Of a DNA stretch of 64,000 nt, positions 9,080 to 17,411 are shown in pieces. Below the pieces are notes generated by a model. It saw nothing but the letters and a program-made list of their open reading frames with translations. It had not been told where the DNA came from and did no database searches. The position numbers were made by a program, and so were the translations under genes. Where the stretch lies: contig NZ_CP080521.1 in assembly GCF_019468565.1 (NCBI RefSeq), forward strand, positions 868,001 to 932,000, read 5' to 3'. The stretch comes from Pseudonocardia sp. DSM 110487 (GTDB lineage Bacteria; Actinomycetota; Actinomycetes; Mycobacteriales; Pseudonocardiaceae). Numbering within the stretch: the first letter of the stretch is position 1; the number at the start of each line of letters is the position of its first letter.

Positions 9080-11470
9080 ATGAGCACGGCCACGAGGACC
9101 GACACGCGGTCGCCCGCGTTGCACGTCGCCGACAGCCACGACCTGATCCGCGTGCACGGCGCCCGCGTGAACAACCTCAAGGACGTCAGCGTCGAGATAC
9201 CGAAGCGCAGGCTGACCGTGTTCACCGGTGTCTCCGGGTCGGGCAAGAGCTCGCTGGTGTTCGACACGATCGCCGCGGAGTCGCAGCGGCTGATCAACGA
9301 GACGTACAGCGCGTTCGTGCAGGGCTTCATGCCGACGCTGGACCGGCCCGAGGTGGACGTCATGGACGGGCTGACGACGGCGATCGTCGTCGGCCAGGAG
9401 CGGATGGGCGCCAACCCCCGCTCCACGGTCGGCACGGTGACCGACGCAAACGCGATGCTCCGGATCCTGTTCAGCCGGCTCGGCCTGCCGCACGTCGGGC
9501 CGCCGATCGCCTTCTCGTTCAACGTCCCGACCCGCAGGGCGAGCGGTTCCATGGTCACGGAGAAGGGCAAGGGAGAGCGGACCGTGGTGCGGGGCGCCGT
9601 CTACCACGGTGGCATGTGCGCGCGCTGCGAAGGCCGGGGCACGGTCAACGACATCGACCTGACCCAGCTGTACGACGAGAACAAGTCGCTCAACGAGGGC
9701 GCGCTCACGATCCCCGGCTACAGCATGGACGGCTGGTACGGGCGCATCTACCGCGGTTGCGGCTACTTCGACCCGGACAAGCCGATCCGTCGGTTCACGA
9801 AGAAGGAGCGGCACGACCTCCTCTACAAGGAGGCCACCAAGATCAAGGTCGATGGCGTCAACCTGACCTATGCGGGCCTGATCCCGCAGATCCAGAAGTC
9901 GTACCTGTCGAAGGACATCGACTCGCTGCAGCCGCACATCCGCGCGTTCGTCGAGCGGATCGCGACCTTCGCCACCTGCCCCGACTGCGACGGCACCCGG
10001 CTCAACGAGGCGGCGAGGTCGTCGAAGATCAAGGGGATCGGCATCGCCGACGCATGCGCGATGGAGATCCGCGACCTCGCCGGATGGGTGCGCGGGCTGG
10101 CCGAACCGTCGGCCGCGCCGCTGCTCACGGCGCTGGGCGAGGCGCTCGACGCGTTCGTGGACATCGGGCTGGGTTACCTCTCGCTCGACCGGCCCTCGGG
10201 AACGCTCTCGGGCGGCGAGGCGCAGCGCGTCAAGATGATCCGCCACCTCGGCTCGTCGCTCACCGACGTCACGTACGTCTTCGACGAGCCCACGATCGGC
10301 CTGCACCCGCACGACATCCAGCGCATGAACGACCTGCTGCTGCAGCTGCGGGACAAGGGCAACACGGTGCTCGTCGTCGAGCACAAGCCGGAGGCGATCG
10401 CCATCGCCGACCACGTCGTCGACCTCGGCCCCGGTGCCGGCGCCGGCGGAGGTGAGGTGGTCTTCGAAGGCACCCTCGACGGGCTGCGGGCGAGCGACAC
10501 GATCACCGGGCGCCACCTCGACGACCGCGCGTCGCTGAAGCCGTCGGTGCGGACGCCGTCGGCGGCGCTGGAGGTGCGTGGCGCCAGCACCCACAACCTG
10601 CAGGGCGTCGACGTCGACATCCCGCTCGGCGTGCTCGTGGTGGTCACCGGCGTTGCCGGCTCGGGCAAGAGCTCGCTGATCCACGGCTCGGTGGCGGGCC
10701 GGGACGGTGTGGTGGTGGTCGACCAGGGTGCGATCCGCGGCTCGCGCCGGAGCAACCCGGCGACGTACACCGGCCTCCTCGACCCTATCCGCAAGGCGTT
10801 CGCGAAGGCGAACGGCGTGAAGCCTGCCCTGTTCAGCGCCAACTCCGAGGGCGCATGCCCCGCCTGCAACGGCGCAGGCGTCATCTTCACCGAGCTGGGT
10901 TTCATGGAAACCGTCTCCACTACCTGCGAGGAGTGCGAGGGGAAGCGGTTCCAGGCGGCTGTGCTGGAGTACAAGCTGGGCGGCCGCGACATCACCGAGG
11001 TGCTCGGGATGTCGGTGGCCGAGGCCGAGGCGTTCTTCGGCGCGGGCGAGGCGCGTACACCGGCCGCGCACGCCATCCTCGACCGGCTCGCCGATGTCGG
11101 GCTCGGCTACCTCACCCTCGGCCAACCGCTCACCACGCTGTCCGGCGGCGAGCGGCAGCGGCTCAAGCTGGCCACCCACATGGCCGAGAAGGGCGGCGTC
11201 TACGTCCTCGACGAGCCGACCACCGGCCTGCACCTCGCCGACGTCGAGCAGTTGCTCGGCCTGCTCGACCGGCTCGTCGACTCCGGCAAGTCGGTGATCG
11301 TCATCGAGCACCACCAGGCGGTCATGGCGCACGCGGACTGGATCATCGATCTCGGTCCCGGTGCCGGCCACGACGGTGGCCGGGTCGTGTTCGAGGGCAC
11401 GCCCTCCGACCTCGTCGCCACCGGCTCGACGCTCACCGGCGAGCACCTCGCGGCGTACGTCGGCGGGTGA
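9080..11470 (+). CDS. UvrA-like excinuclease ATPase (DrrC-type drug resistance)
   Basis: The 796-aa protein has two ABC ATPase halves as in UvrA. Walker A motifs are GVSGSGKSS near residue 51 and GVAGSGKSS near 529, with signatures LSGGEAQRVKM and LSGGERQRLKL and Walker B FDEPTIGLHP and LDEPTTGLHL. Zinc-finger cysteine pairs CARCEGRG, CPDCDGTR, CPACNGAG and CEECEGK are present. It is shorter than repair UvrA (about 950 aa) because the insertion and first zinc region are reduced, as in DrrC of the daunorubicin producer, which removes drug from DNA. Last gene of the AraC-VOC-membrane operon, so resistance to a DNA-binding compound is the likely role. Confidence 0.88.
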   Translation: MSTATRTDTRSPALHVADSHDLIRVHGARVNNLKDVSVEIPKRRLTVFTGVSGSGKSSLVFDTIAAESQRLINETYSAFVQGFMPTLDRPEVDVMDGLTTAIVVGQERMGANPRSTVGTVTDANAMLRILFSRLGLPHVGPPIAFSFNVPTRRASGSMVTEKGKGERTVVRGAVYHGGMCARCEGRGTVNDIDLTQLYDENKSLNEGALTIPGYSMDGWYGRIYRGCGYFDPDKPIRRFTKKERHDLLYKEATKIKVDGVNLTYAGLIPQIQKSYLSKDIDSLQPHIRAFVERIATFATCPDCDGTRLNEAARSSKIKGIGIADACAMEIRDLAGWVRGLAEPSAAPLLTALGEALDAFVDIGLGYLSLDRPSGTLSGGEAQRVKMIRHLGSSLTDVTYVFDEPTIGLHPHDIQRMNDLLLQLRDKGNTVLVVEHKPEAIAIADHVVDLGPGAGAGGGEVVFEGTLDGLRASDTITGRHLDDRASLKPSVRTPSAALEVRGASTHNLQGVDVDIPLGVLVVVTGVAGSGKSSLIHGSVAGRDGVVVVDQGAIRGSRRSNPATYTGLLDPIRKAFAKANGVKPALFSANSEGACPACNGAGVIFTELGFMETVSTTCEECEGKRFQAAVLEYKLGGRDITEVLGMSVAEAEAFFGAGEARTPAAHAILDRLADVGLGYLTLGQPLTTLSGGERQRLKLATHMAEKGGVYVLDEPTTGLHLADVEQLLGLLDRLVDSGKSVIVIEHHQAVMAHADWIIDLGPGAGHDGGRVVFEGTPSDLVATGSTLTGEHLAAYVGG

Positions 11471-11474
11471 CCGG

Positions 11475-11786
11475 TCAGACGACGGAGCCGGCCGGCCCCG
11501 CCAGTACCGCAACGCCTGCCGTCGCGAAGTTGGCCAGGTCGGCCCGGGTCGCCCGGCCCTCCGGTCCCGCCATGCCCGCGCCGTAGGCCGCCTCGGACTC
11601 GTACTCCATCACCGCCACCAGGTAGTACGGGGGCAACGTGCCGTCCGGGCCCGGTCCGGGCCTCGTCACCGTGTAGCGCTGCAGGCCGGGGATCGTGGCG
11701 GCGAGCGGCGCATGGACCTCGTCGTAGTGTTCGTCGAACTTGGAAGGGTCCTCGGGGTGGTTGTAGAGCACAGTGACCTGGAACAC
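11475..11786 (-). CDS. EthD-family protein
   Basis: This 103-aa dimeric alpha-beta barrel protein has the EthD pattern: VTVLYNHPEDPSKFDEHY and the histidine-bearing VHAPLAATIPGLQRYTV, then AVMEYESEAAYGAGMAG. EthD proteins accompany degradation of ethers or aromatic compounds, and some act as small monooxygenases or aldolases. It stops five bases from the UvrA-like gene (convergent) and is divergent from the LuxR regulator with a 100-bp gap. Its metabolic partner is not obvious here. Confidence 0.8.
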   Translation of the reverse strand: MFQVTVLYNHPEDPSKFDEHYDEVHAPLAATIPGLQRYTVTRPGPGPDGTLPPYYLVAVMEYESEAAYGAGMAGPEGRATRADLANFATAGVAVLAGPAGSVV

Positions 11787-11886
11787 GAGACCTCCTTGCC
11801 GCGGGGACAGGAGTCATCTGTAGCGAATCGATGACGTCCGGGGACACGACATTTCCACGACGTGGGACGGAAGGCGAGAGTGCGGA

Positions 11887-14607
11887 ATGCCCCTTCTCGG
11901 GCGGGAACCCGAGCTGAAGGAGTTGGTCGAGCTCGTCGACGAGCCGGGCGGGCGAACCGGGATGATCGTCCGGGGTGAGGCGGGTATCGGGAAGTCCGCG
12001 CTCGTGCGCGAGGTCGTCTCTGCCGCGTCGGTGTCGGGCGTGCGAGTGCTCACGACGACCGGCACGGAAGCCGAGCAGAACCTGCCCTATGCGGGGCTGC
12101 ACCAGCTGCTCCACCCCATCCGCTCCGGGATCGACGCGCTGCCCGCGCCGCAGCGGGACGCCATGCGGTCGGCGCTCGGCATGGCCGCCGCCCCGGAGCC
12201 GGGCGCGTACCTCGTCGGTCTCGCCGCCTTGACCTTGCTGGCCGAGCACGCCGCCGTAAAGCCGCTGCTGGTCGTCGCCGAGGACGTGCACGTGCTCGAC
12301 CCCGCAAGCGCGGACGCGCTCGCCTTCGTGGCACGCCGGATCGAGTCCGAGCCCGTGGTGGTCGTCGCCACGGCCCGGGACAGCGTGCGCACGCCGCTCG
12401 ACGATGCCGGGCTCTCCACCATGGACCTCGACCGGCTGTCCGATGAGGACGCGAGCGAGGTACTGGACGCGGTCGCCCCTGCCGTGCCGCCCGCGGTCCG
12501 GGTGCGGCTGCTCGCGGCAGCCGCAGGCAACCCGCTTGCGCTGACCGAGCTGCCGGCGGCCGTCCGCCGGCTCGATGTGCTCGATCCGGTGCTGCCGCTC
12601 ACCGATCGGCTCGAGACCGCGTTCACCGCCCGGCTCGCGGGCCTGCCGGCACCCACCCGGGCCGCCGTGCTGGTCTCGGCGCTCGACGACGGGACGTCGG
12701 TCGCCGAGGTGCTCGCCGCGACCAGCCTCGTCCTCGGTGCGACGGCCGAGCCAGAGGTGCTGGCGCCTGCCGTCGACGTCCGGCTGGTCGAGCTCGGCGA
12801 CGGCGCCGTCGTGTTCCGGCACCCGCTGATGCGCTCCGCCGTTCCGCGGGCGGCTGACCTCACCGCCCGCAGGCAGGCGCACCTGGCGCTGGCCGAGGTC
12901 CTGCGTGCCGAGCCGGACCGCCGCGCGTGGCACCGGGCGGCCGCGACCGCCCAGCCCGACGAGACGGTGGCCGTCGAACTGGAGGGAGCCGCCGACAGGG
13001 CGCTGCTGCGTGGCGGGGTCGCGGCCGCGACGGCGGCGCTGGAGCAGGCGGCCCGCCTGAGCGAGCATCCCGTCCGCCGGGCCGACCGGCTGTTGCGCGC
13101 GGCCCAGCTGGCGGTCGAGTCGGGACGGCGGGAGTCGGCCGAGCACCTGGTGCGAGACGCCCGGACGCTGGAGCTGTCCGCCCAGCAGCGAGCCACCGCC
13201 AGTTGGTTGCTCAGCGGGTTCGAGGACGGCGTGCGGGAGGACGACTCGCGGGTCCCGGAGCTCGGCGAGCTGGCCACGGCGGTCGCCGACGACGGGGAGG
13301 CCGAGCTGGCGGCCCGGGTCCTGTGGGGAGCCGCGATGCGGTGCTTCTGGTCCGAACCCGGGCCGGTCGCGCGCCGCTCGTTGCTCGCGGTGGCGGACCG
13401 GCTGCTCCCGGCTGACGAGGACCCGCGCCGCGTCGCGGTCACCGCGTACGTGGCGCCGTTCGACCGCGGCACTACGGTCCTGCACAGCCTGCGCAGGCTG
13501 GCGCGGGTGGCAGGCGCCGACCCGGAGGTCGACCGCTTCCTCGGCAGCGCGGCGCTGCAGATCGGGGCCTTCGACCTGGCCGCGACGTTCTCCGCCGCCG
13601 CGGCGCCGGGCTTCCGCGCGGACGGCAGGCTCGGGCTGCTGGCACGGGCACTGGCCGTCCAGGCGTGGAGCCTCGTCCGGCTCGGCGATCTCGCAACGGC
13701 CGCGCCGATCGCGGCGGAGGGCGCCCGCCTCGCGCGGGAGACGAGCCAGCCGTTCATGCGCGGCCTCGCCACCGCCGTCCAGGCCGAGATCGCGGCGCTC
13801 CGCGGCGACCACGAGCAGGCGAGGACGCTCGCCGACGAGGCCGAACGGGTGAGCCTCGCCGCGGGGGCCCGGCCGGTGCTGGCCACCGTCGCGCTCGCGC
13901 GCGGTCTCACCGCCCTCGGCGAGGGGCGGTTCGACGACGCGTTCGACGATCTTCGCCGCATCCTCGATCCCACGGACCCCGCCTACCAGCTGGCGCTGCG
14001 CGCCTACTGCGTCGCGGAGCTCACGGAGGCGGCCGTCCGCGCCGGCCGGACCGAACAGATGCGGCAGATCATGGCCGGCCTGGAGTCGCTCGCCGCGTCG
14101 ACGCCTTCCCCGGCCCTGCACGTCGGACTGCGCTACGCCCGCGCGGTGCTCGCGCCGAACGAGGACGCGGAGCAGCTGTTCCGGGCGGCCCTGCGGGAGG
14201 ACCTGTCCGGCTGGCCCATGGAGCGGGGCCGGCTCCAGCTGGCGTTCGGCGAGTGGCTCCGACGTCAGCGCCGGGTGGTGGAGTCGCGCACGCACCTGCG
14301 CGCGGCCCGGGAGACCTTCGACGCCCTCGGCGTTCTCGCGTGGAGCCAGCGGGCGCGGCGCGAGCTGCGCACGGCGGGGGAGTCCAGCCCGAACCGCGAT
14401 CCGGACGCGCGCGACCGGCTCACCCCGCACGAGCTCGGCATCGCCCGGCTCGCCGCAGAGGGGCTGACGAACAAGGAGATCGGGCAGCGGCTCTACCTCT
14501 CCCACCGCACTGTGGGCACGCACCTGCACCGGATCTTCCCCAAGCTGGGCGTGAGCTCCCGTGCCGAGCTGGGGAGGATGCTCGAGACACTCCCGGTGGT
14601 CGAGTAG
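11887..14607 (+). CDS. Large AAA/LuxR-type (LAL) transcriptional regulator
   Basis: The 906-aa regulator is of the MalT/LAL class. At the N-terminus MPLLGREPELKELVELV precedes Walker A GEAGIGKS (about residues 33-40) and Walker B LLVVAEDVH near 134. A long alpha-helical, TPR-like middle (about 330-810) follows, and a LuxR HTH lies at about 840-900 (LTPHELGIARLAAEGLTNKEIG and RTVGTHLHRIFPKLGV). Such proteins bind ATP and an inducer and then activate nearby genes. The start ATG 11887 fits the family N-terminus. The last codons (LPVVE then TAG) lie inside the left arm of a dispersed inverted repeat, so the native C-terminus may have been replaced. Confidence 0.88.
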   Translation: MPLLGREPELKELVELVDEPGGRTGMIVRGEAGIGKSALVREVVSAASVSGVRVLTTTGTEAEQNLPYAGLHQLLHPIRSGIDALPAPQRDAMRSALGMAAAPEPGAYLVGLAALTLLAEHAAVKPLLVVAEDVHVLDPASADALAFVARRIESEPVVVVATARDSVRTPLDDAGLSTMDLDRLSDEDASEVLDAVAPAVPPAVRVRLLAAAAGNPLALTELPAAVRRLDVLDPVLPLTDRLETAFTARLAGLPAPTRAAVLVSALDDGTSVAEVLAATSLVLGATAEPEVLAPAVDVRLVELGDGAVVFRHPLMRSAVPRAADLTARRQAHLALAEVLRAEPDRRAWHRAAATAQPDETVAVELEGAADRALLRGGVAAATAALEQAARLSEHPVRRADRLLRAAQLAVESGRRESAEHLVRDARTLELSAQQRATASWLLSGFEDGVREDDSRVPELGELATAVADDGEAELAARVLWGAAMRCFWSEPGPVARRSLLAVADRLLPADEDPRRVAVTAYVAPFDRGTTVLHSLRRLARVAGADPEVDRFLGSAALQIGAFDLAATFSAAAAPGFRADGRLGLLARALAVQAWSLVRLGDLATAAPIAAEGARLARETSQPFMRGLATAVQAEIAALRGDHEQARTLADEAERVSLAAGARPVLATVALARGLTALGEGRFDDAFDDLRRILDPTDPAYQLALRAYCVAELTEAAVRAGRTEQMRQIMAGLESLAASTPSPALHVGLRYARAVLAPNEDAEQLFRAALREDLSGWPMERGRLQLAFGEWLRRQRRVVESRTHLRAARETFDALGVLAWSQRARRELRTAGESSPNRDPDARDRLTPHELGIARLAAEGLTNKEIGQRLYLSHRTVGTHLHRIFPKLGVSSRAELGRMLETLPVVE

Positions 14608-14698
14608 GGACGGCGCCCCAGCGCCGCGCCGGCCCTGACGGGCCGGCGCTACTCGACCACCGGGAGGGCCCTGGGGCCAGGCGCTACTCGACGTGCGG
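14590..14698. repeat. Dispersed inverted-repeat element, copy 1
   Basis: CTCCCGGTGGTCGAGTAG (14590-14607) is repeated inverted and without mismatch at 14649-14666. Between them are a nested perfect 10-bp GC stem (14626-14635 with 14640-14649, loop TGAC) and the word GGCGCCCCAGCGCCG. A third related word GCGCTACTCGACGTGCGGG follows. The same words recur at 43651-43800. It would form a strong hairpin and may terminate the LuxR transcript, whose TAG stop is part of the left arm. Confidence 0.75.
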
Positions 14699-14708
14699 GT
14701 GTGGCCGC

Positions 14709-15527
14709 TCAGCCGGCTGCAGCCTGGTGGATCACGTCGACGACGGCCTGCGGGTTCGCGGCGGGCACTGCGTGCGGGGACCGGACCTCGGTGACGACCG
14801 CCTGGGCCCGCTGGGCCTCGAACCGCTCCGCCTCCGGTGAGATGGCCTTGTCCTCGGTAGCCACGATCGCGTGCTTGCGGATGCCGGCGGGCGCCGCAGC
14901 GGTGATCTTCTCGTCGAACGCCGACGCCAGGATCGGCCGTTGCTCCGCCGCGGACGCCGCGACATCCGCGGCGGGGAGACCGCCGGCGAAGAGGGCCGCG
15001 AAGCTCTCCGGGTTGACGTACAGCTCGGGGCCGTCCGGGCCGTCGACGGTGTGCGTGCTGGTCGGGCCGATGAGCGAGCCGGGGAACTGCGAGTTCAGCT
15101 GTCCCGCCATCTCGCCGGCCTGCGGGATGAACGCCGCCACGTAGACCAGTGCGGTGACGTCGGGCGTCCGGTTCGCCAGCTCGCTGATCAGGAGACCGCC
15201 GTAGGAGTGCCCGACGAGGATCTTCGGCCCCTCGATCGCGGCGACGGCTCCTTCGATCGCGCCGACGTCGGCCGCGACACCGCGCAGCGGCACCGCGGGG
15301 GCGAACACGGGGTAGCCATCGGCCTGGAGCCGCTTCACGACCGGGCTCCAGGACGAGGCGTCCTCGAAGGCGCCGTGCACCAGCACGATCGTGGGTCTCG
15401 GTCCGGCGGTCGTCGCCGTCGCGGAGGCAGGTGCGACGGCAGCCACGTCGCCCGGCGCGCCACAGGCGGTCAGGGCCGCGACGGCGATCGCCGCCGCGGC
15501 CGCAAGCAGAGGAATCGGGTTCTTCAT
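14709..15527 (-). CDS. Secreted lipoprotein alpha/beta hydrolase (EstC-like)
   Basis: The 272-aa protein begins MKNPIPLLAAAAAIAVAALTACGAP, a lipoprotein signal with lipobox LTAC, so it is anchored outside. The mature part is an alpha/beta hydrolase: oxyanion strand IVLVHGAFED, nucleophile GHSYGG with Ser near residue 128, and catalytic His in SPHAVPAANP close to the end. It resembles EstC/pyrethroid-hydrolase-like esterases. Start 15527 follows GGGAAAGG at good spacing; an upstream in-frame extension lacks a signal. It is divergent from another exported hydrolase, with a striking dyad between. Confidence 0.85.
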   Translation of the reverse strand: MKNPIPLLAAAAAIAVAALTACGAPGDVAAVAPASATATTAGPRPTIVLVHGAFEDASSWSPVVKRLQADGYPVFAPAVPLRGVAADVGAIEGAVAAIEGPKILVGHSYGGLLISELANRTPDVTALVYVAAFIPQAGEMAGQLNSQFPGSLIGPTSTHTVDGPDGPELYVNPESFAALFAGGLPAADVAASAAEQRPILASAFDEKITAAAPAGIRKHAIVATEDKAISPEAERFEAQRAQAVVTEVRSPHAVPAANPQAVVDVIHQAAAG

Positions 15528-15677
15528 CGCCTTTCCCGTCCGGTCAGGCGACGGTGGCCTTCCGCGGTGGAGGTGGCCACCGCGGTGTACGCGGTCTCGG
15601 ACATCAGTGATCCTCCGGTTCATCGGGTTCGTGCCACGCTAAGAACCCGGAACCGGCGGTCGCGCCCGTCGGACGAC

Positions 15678-15714
15678 GTCATGGGTGTACGTCATCGCAC
15701 GTGACGTACACCGA
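15678..15714. promoter_or_regulatory. Long dyad between two divergent hydrolase genes
   Basis: GGTGTACGTCA (15682-15692) and TGACGTACACC (15700-15710) are perfect inverted copies around TCGCACG, and the symmetry continues outward (CAT...ATG) after one mismatch. The site lies 76 bases before the + hydrolase and about 150 before the - hydrolase in a 263-bp intergenic region that otherwise shows nothing clear. It looks like an operator for a large dimeric or tetrameric regulator, but no regulator gene is directly adjacent. Confidence 0.55.
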
Positions 15715-15790
15715 TGGCGTCGGTCGACGGTCGCCGCGCGACTCTCCTCCTCCATAGCGTCGCCGCGAAACGGCGCACAGGAGAGGTCGG

Positions 15791-16789
15791 ATGATCAGCA
15801 GGAGACGATTCACGCAGGCGATCGCCGCGTCGTTGGCGGCGCCGTCGTTGGCGGGTTGTTCGTCGACGCCCGCTCGTCCGGCTTCGGGGGCGAACGCCTC
15901 CCTCGGCCCGATCAAGCAGATCGACGCGGGCCGCCTCAGCGTGGGGTATGCCGAGTTCGGGCCCGCCGATGGCCCGGTGGTGCTGCTGGTCCACGGCTGG
16001 CCGTACGACCCCGGCAGCTTCATCGACGTCGGGCCGGCGCTCGCGGCGGCGGGATACCGCGTCATCTCGCCCTACCTGGCCGGATACGGCCCCACGGTGT
16101 TCCTGTCGAAGGACGCCGTCCGGAACGCCCAGCAATCGGCTGTCGCACTCGACATCGTCGCGCTGATGGACGCCCTTCGGATCGATTCGGCGATCCTCGC
16201 CGGGTTCGACTGGGGTGCGCGGACCGTGGACGTCGTCGCGGCACTGTGGCCGGAGCGCTGCACGGCGCTCGTCTCGGTGAGCGGCTACCTGATCACCAAT
16301 CTCCAGGCGAACCTGAAGCCGCTGCCGCCGGCCGCCGAGTACGGATGGTGGTACCAGTACTACTTCGCCACCGAGCGCGGTGTCATCGGCTACCGCGAGA
16401 ACCGGCACGATTTCAACAGGCTCATCTGGAAGGCCGCGTCCCCGACGTGGAACTTCGACGACGCCACCTACGCGCGCACCGCGGCGTCCTTCGACAACCC
16501 GGACCACGTCGACATCGTCGTCCACAACTACCGCTGGCGGCTGAGCCTCGCCCCTGGCGAGCCGCGGTACGACGCGTTCGAGCAGAAGCTCGCCACGGGC
16601 CCGCAGATCGCGGTACCGACCATCACCGTGGCCAGCGACTTCGACGGCCCGAACGTGGACGGAAAGGCCTACCGGGACAAGTTCACCGGCAGGTACGAGC
16701 ACCGGATTCTCGAGGGAATCGGTCACAACGTGCCGCAAGAGGCGCCGGAAGCGTTCGCACAGGCCGTCATCGACGCGGCCCACCTCTGA
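15791..16789 (+). CDS. Exported epoxide-hydrolase-like alpha/beta hydrolase
   Basis: The 332-aa protein begins MISRRRFTQAIAASLAAPSLAGC: a twin-arginine-like signal with a lipobox (SLAGC), so it is probably a Tat-exported lipoprotein. The catalytic core has HGWP (oxyanion), the nucleophile motif GFDWGA with Asp in place of Ser, as in epoxide hydrolases and haloalkane dehalogenases, and a catalytic His in GIGHNVPQEAPE. The substrate is unknown. A DUF308 membrane protein gene follows after 26 bases and is probably co-transcribed. Confidence 0.85.
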   Translation: MISRRRFTQAIAASLAAPSLAGCSSTPARPASGANASLGPIKQIDAGRLSVGYAEFGPADGPVVLLVHGWPYDPGSFIDVGPALAAAGYRVISPYLAGYGPTVFLSKDAVRNAQQSAVALDIVALMDALRIDSAILAGFDWGARTVDVVAALWPERCTALVSVSGYLITNLQANLKPLPPAAEYGWWYQYYFATERGVIGYRENRHDFNRLIWKAASPTWNFDDATYARTAASFDNPDHVDIVVHNYRWRLSLAPGEPRYDAFEQKLATGPQIAVPTITVASDFDGPNVDGKAYRDKFTGRYEHRILEGIGHNVPQEAPEAFAQAVIDAAHL

Positions 16790-16815
16790 AAAGCTCCGAG
16801 AAAGCGGGAAATCCG

Positions 16816-17355
16816 ATGTCCCCCCTGTTTCGCATCTACCTGATCCGCGGTCTCGTCGCGATCGCTTGGGCCGTGGGCTTCTCGGCGGTCAGCGGCTCGC
16901 TCACCGCCCTGAGTGTCGTCCTGCTGATCGTCTACCCGCTCGTCGACGTCGTGGCCTCGCTGCTCGACGCCCGCGAAGACCCTGGTACTCCGGCCCGCAT
17001 GCTGCAGATCTTCAACACCGCGCTGAGCGCACTGGCAGCACTCGCCCTCGGCCTTGCGGCCCTCGGCGGCGTCGGAGCCGTGCTCTTCGCCTTCGGCGTC
17101 TGGGCCATCGTGTCCGGCATCGCGCAGTTCAGCGTCGCCATCCGCCGCCGCGGCACGGACCTGGGCCGTCAGTGGCCGATGCTGATCGCCGGTGCCCTCT
17201 CGGTCATCGCCGGTGCGACGTACCTGCCCGCCGCCCTCGGCGATGCCCCCGCACTCACCATGCTGGTCGTCTACACCGCAGCGGGAGGGATCTTCTTCGT
17301 CCTGCAGGCCGCGAGCCTGGCGTGGCGGCAGCGCCGGCACACCGCGCAGGTCTGA
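16816..17355 (+). CDS. DUF308 (HdeD-like) membrane protein, paralogue 1
   Basis: The 179-aa integral membrane protein has about six helices. It begins MSPLFRIYLIRGLVAIAWAV and contains SVVLLIVYPLVDVVASLLDAR and a repeated GVWAIVSGIAQF block typical of the DUF308/HdeD family. Start ATG 16816. A clear paralogue lies at 46147-46707 (shared words LxxIYPLxDVxAxxxDAR, GVWAxxxGxxQ and GGIFFxxxAxxL). The gene follows an exported hydrolase. Function unknown; HdeD is linked to acid stress in enterobacteria, but that cannot be extended here. Confidence 0.8.
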   Translation: MSPLFRIYLIRGLVAIAWAVGFSAVSGSLTALSVVLLIVYPLVDVVASLLDAREDPGTPARMLQIFNTALSALAALALGLAALGGVGAVLFAFGVWAIVSGIAQFSVAIRRRGTDLGRQWPMLIAGALSVIAGATYLPAALGDAPALTMLVVYTAAGGIFFVLQAASLAWRQRRHTAQV

Positions 17356-17411
17356 TCGGATCCGCGCTCACCGGCGACTCGTGGGCAACCGGGAACTGAG
17401 CGATGATCTTC

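Noticed and set aside
8984..11512. An 842-aa reverse frame across the UvrA-like gene
   Set aside because: No motifs; it is the complement of a gene with clear Walker and zinc motifs.
11200..14529. A 1109-aa open frame antisense to the LuxR regulator
   Set aside because: Low-complexity Arg/Gly/Pro/His composition typical of GC-rich shadow frames; the LuxR frame has full domain motifs.
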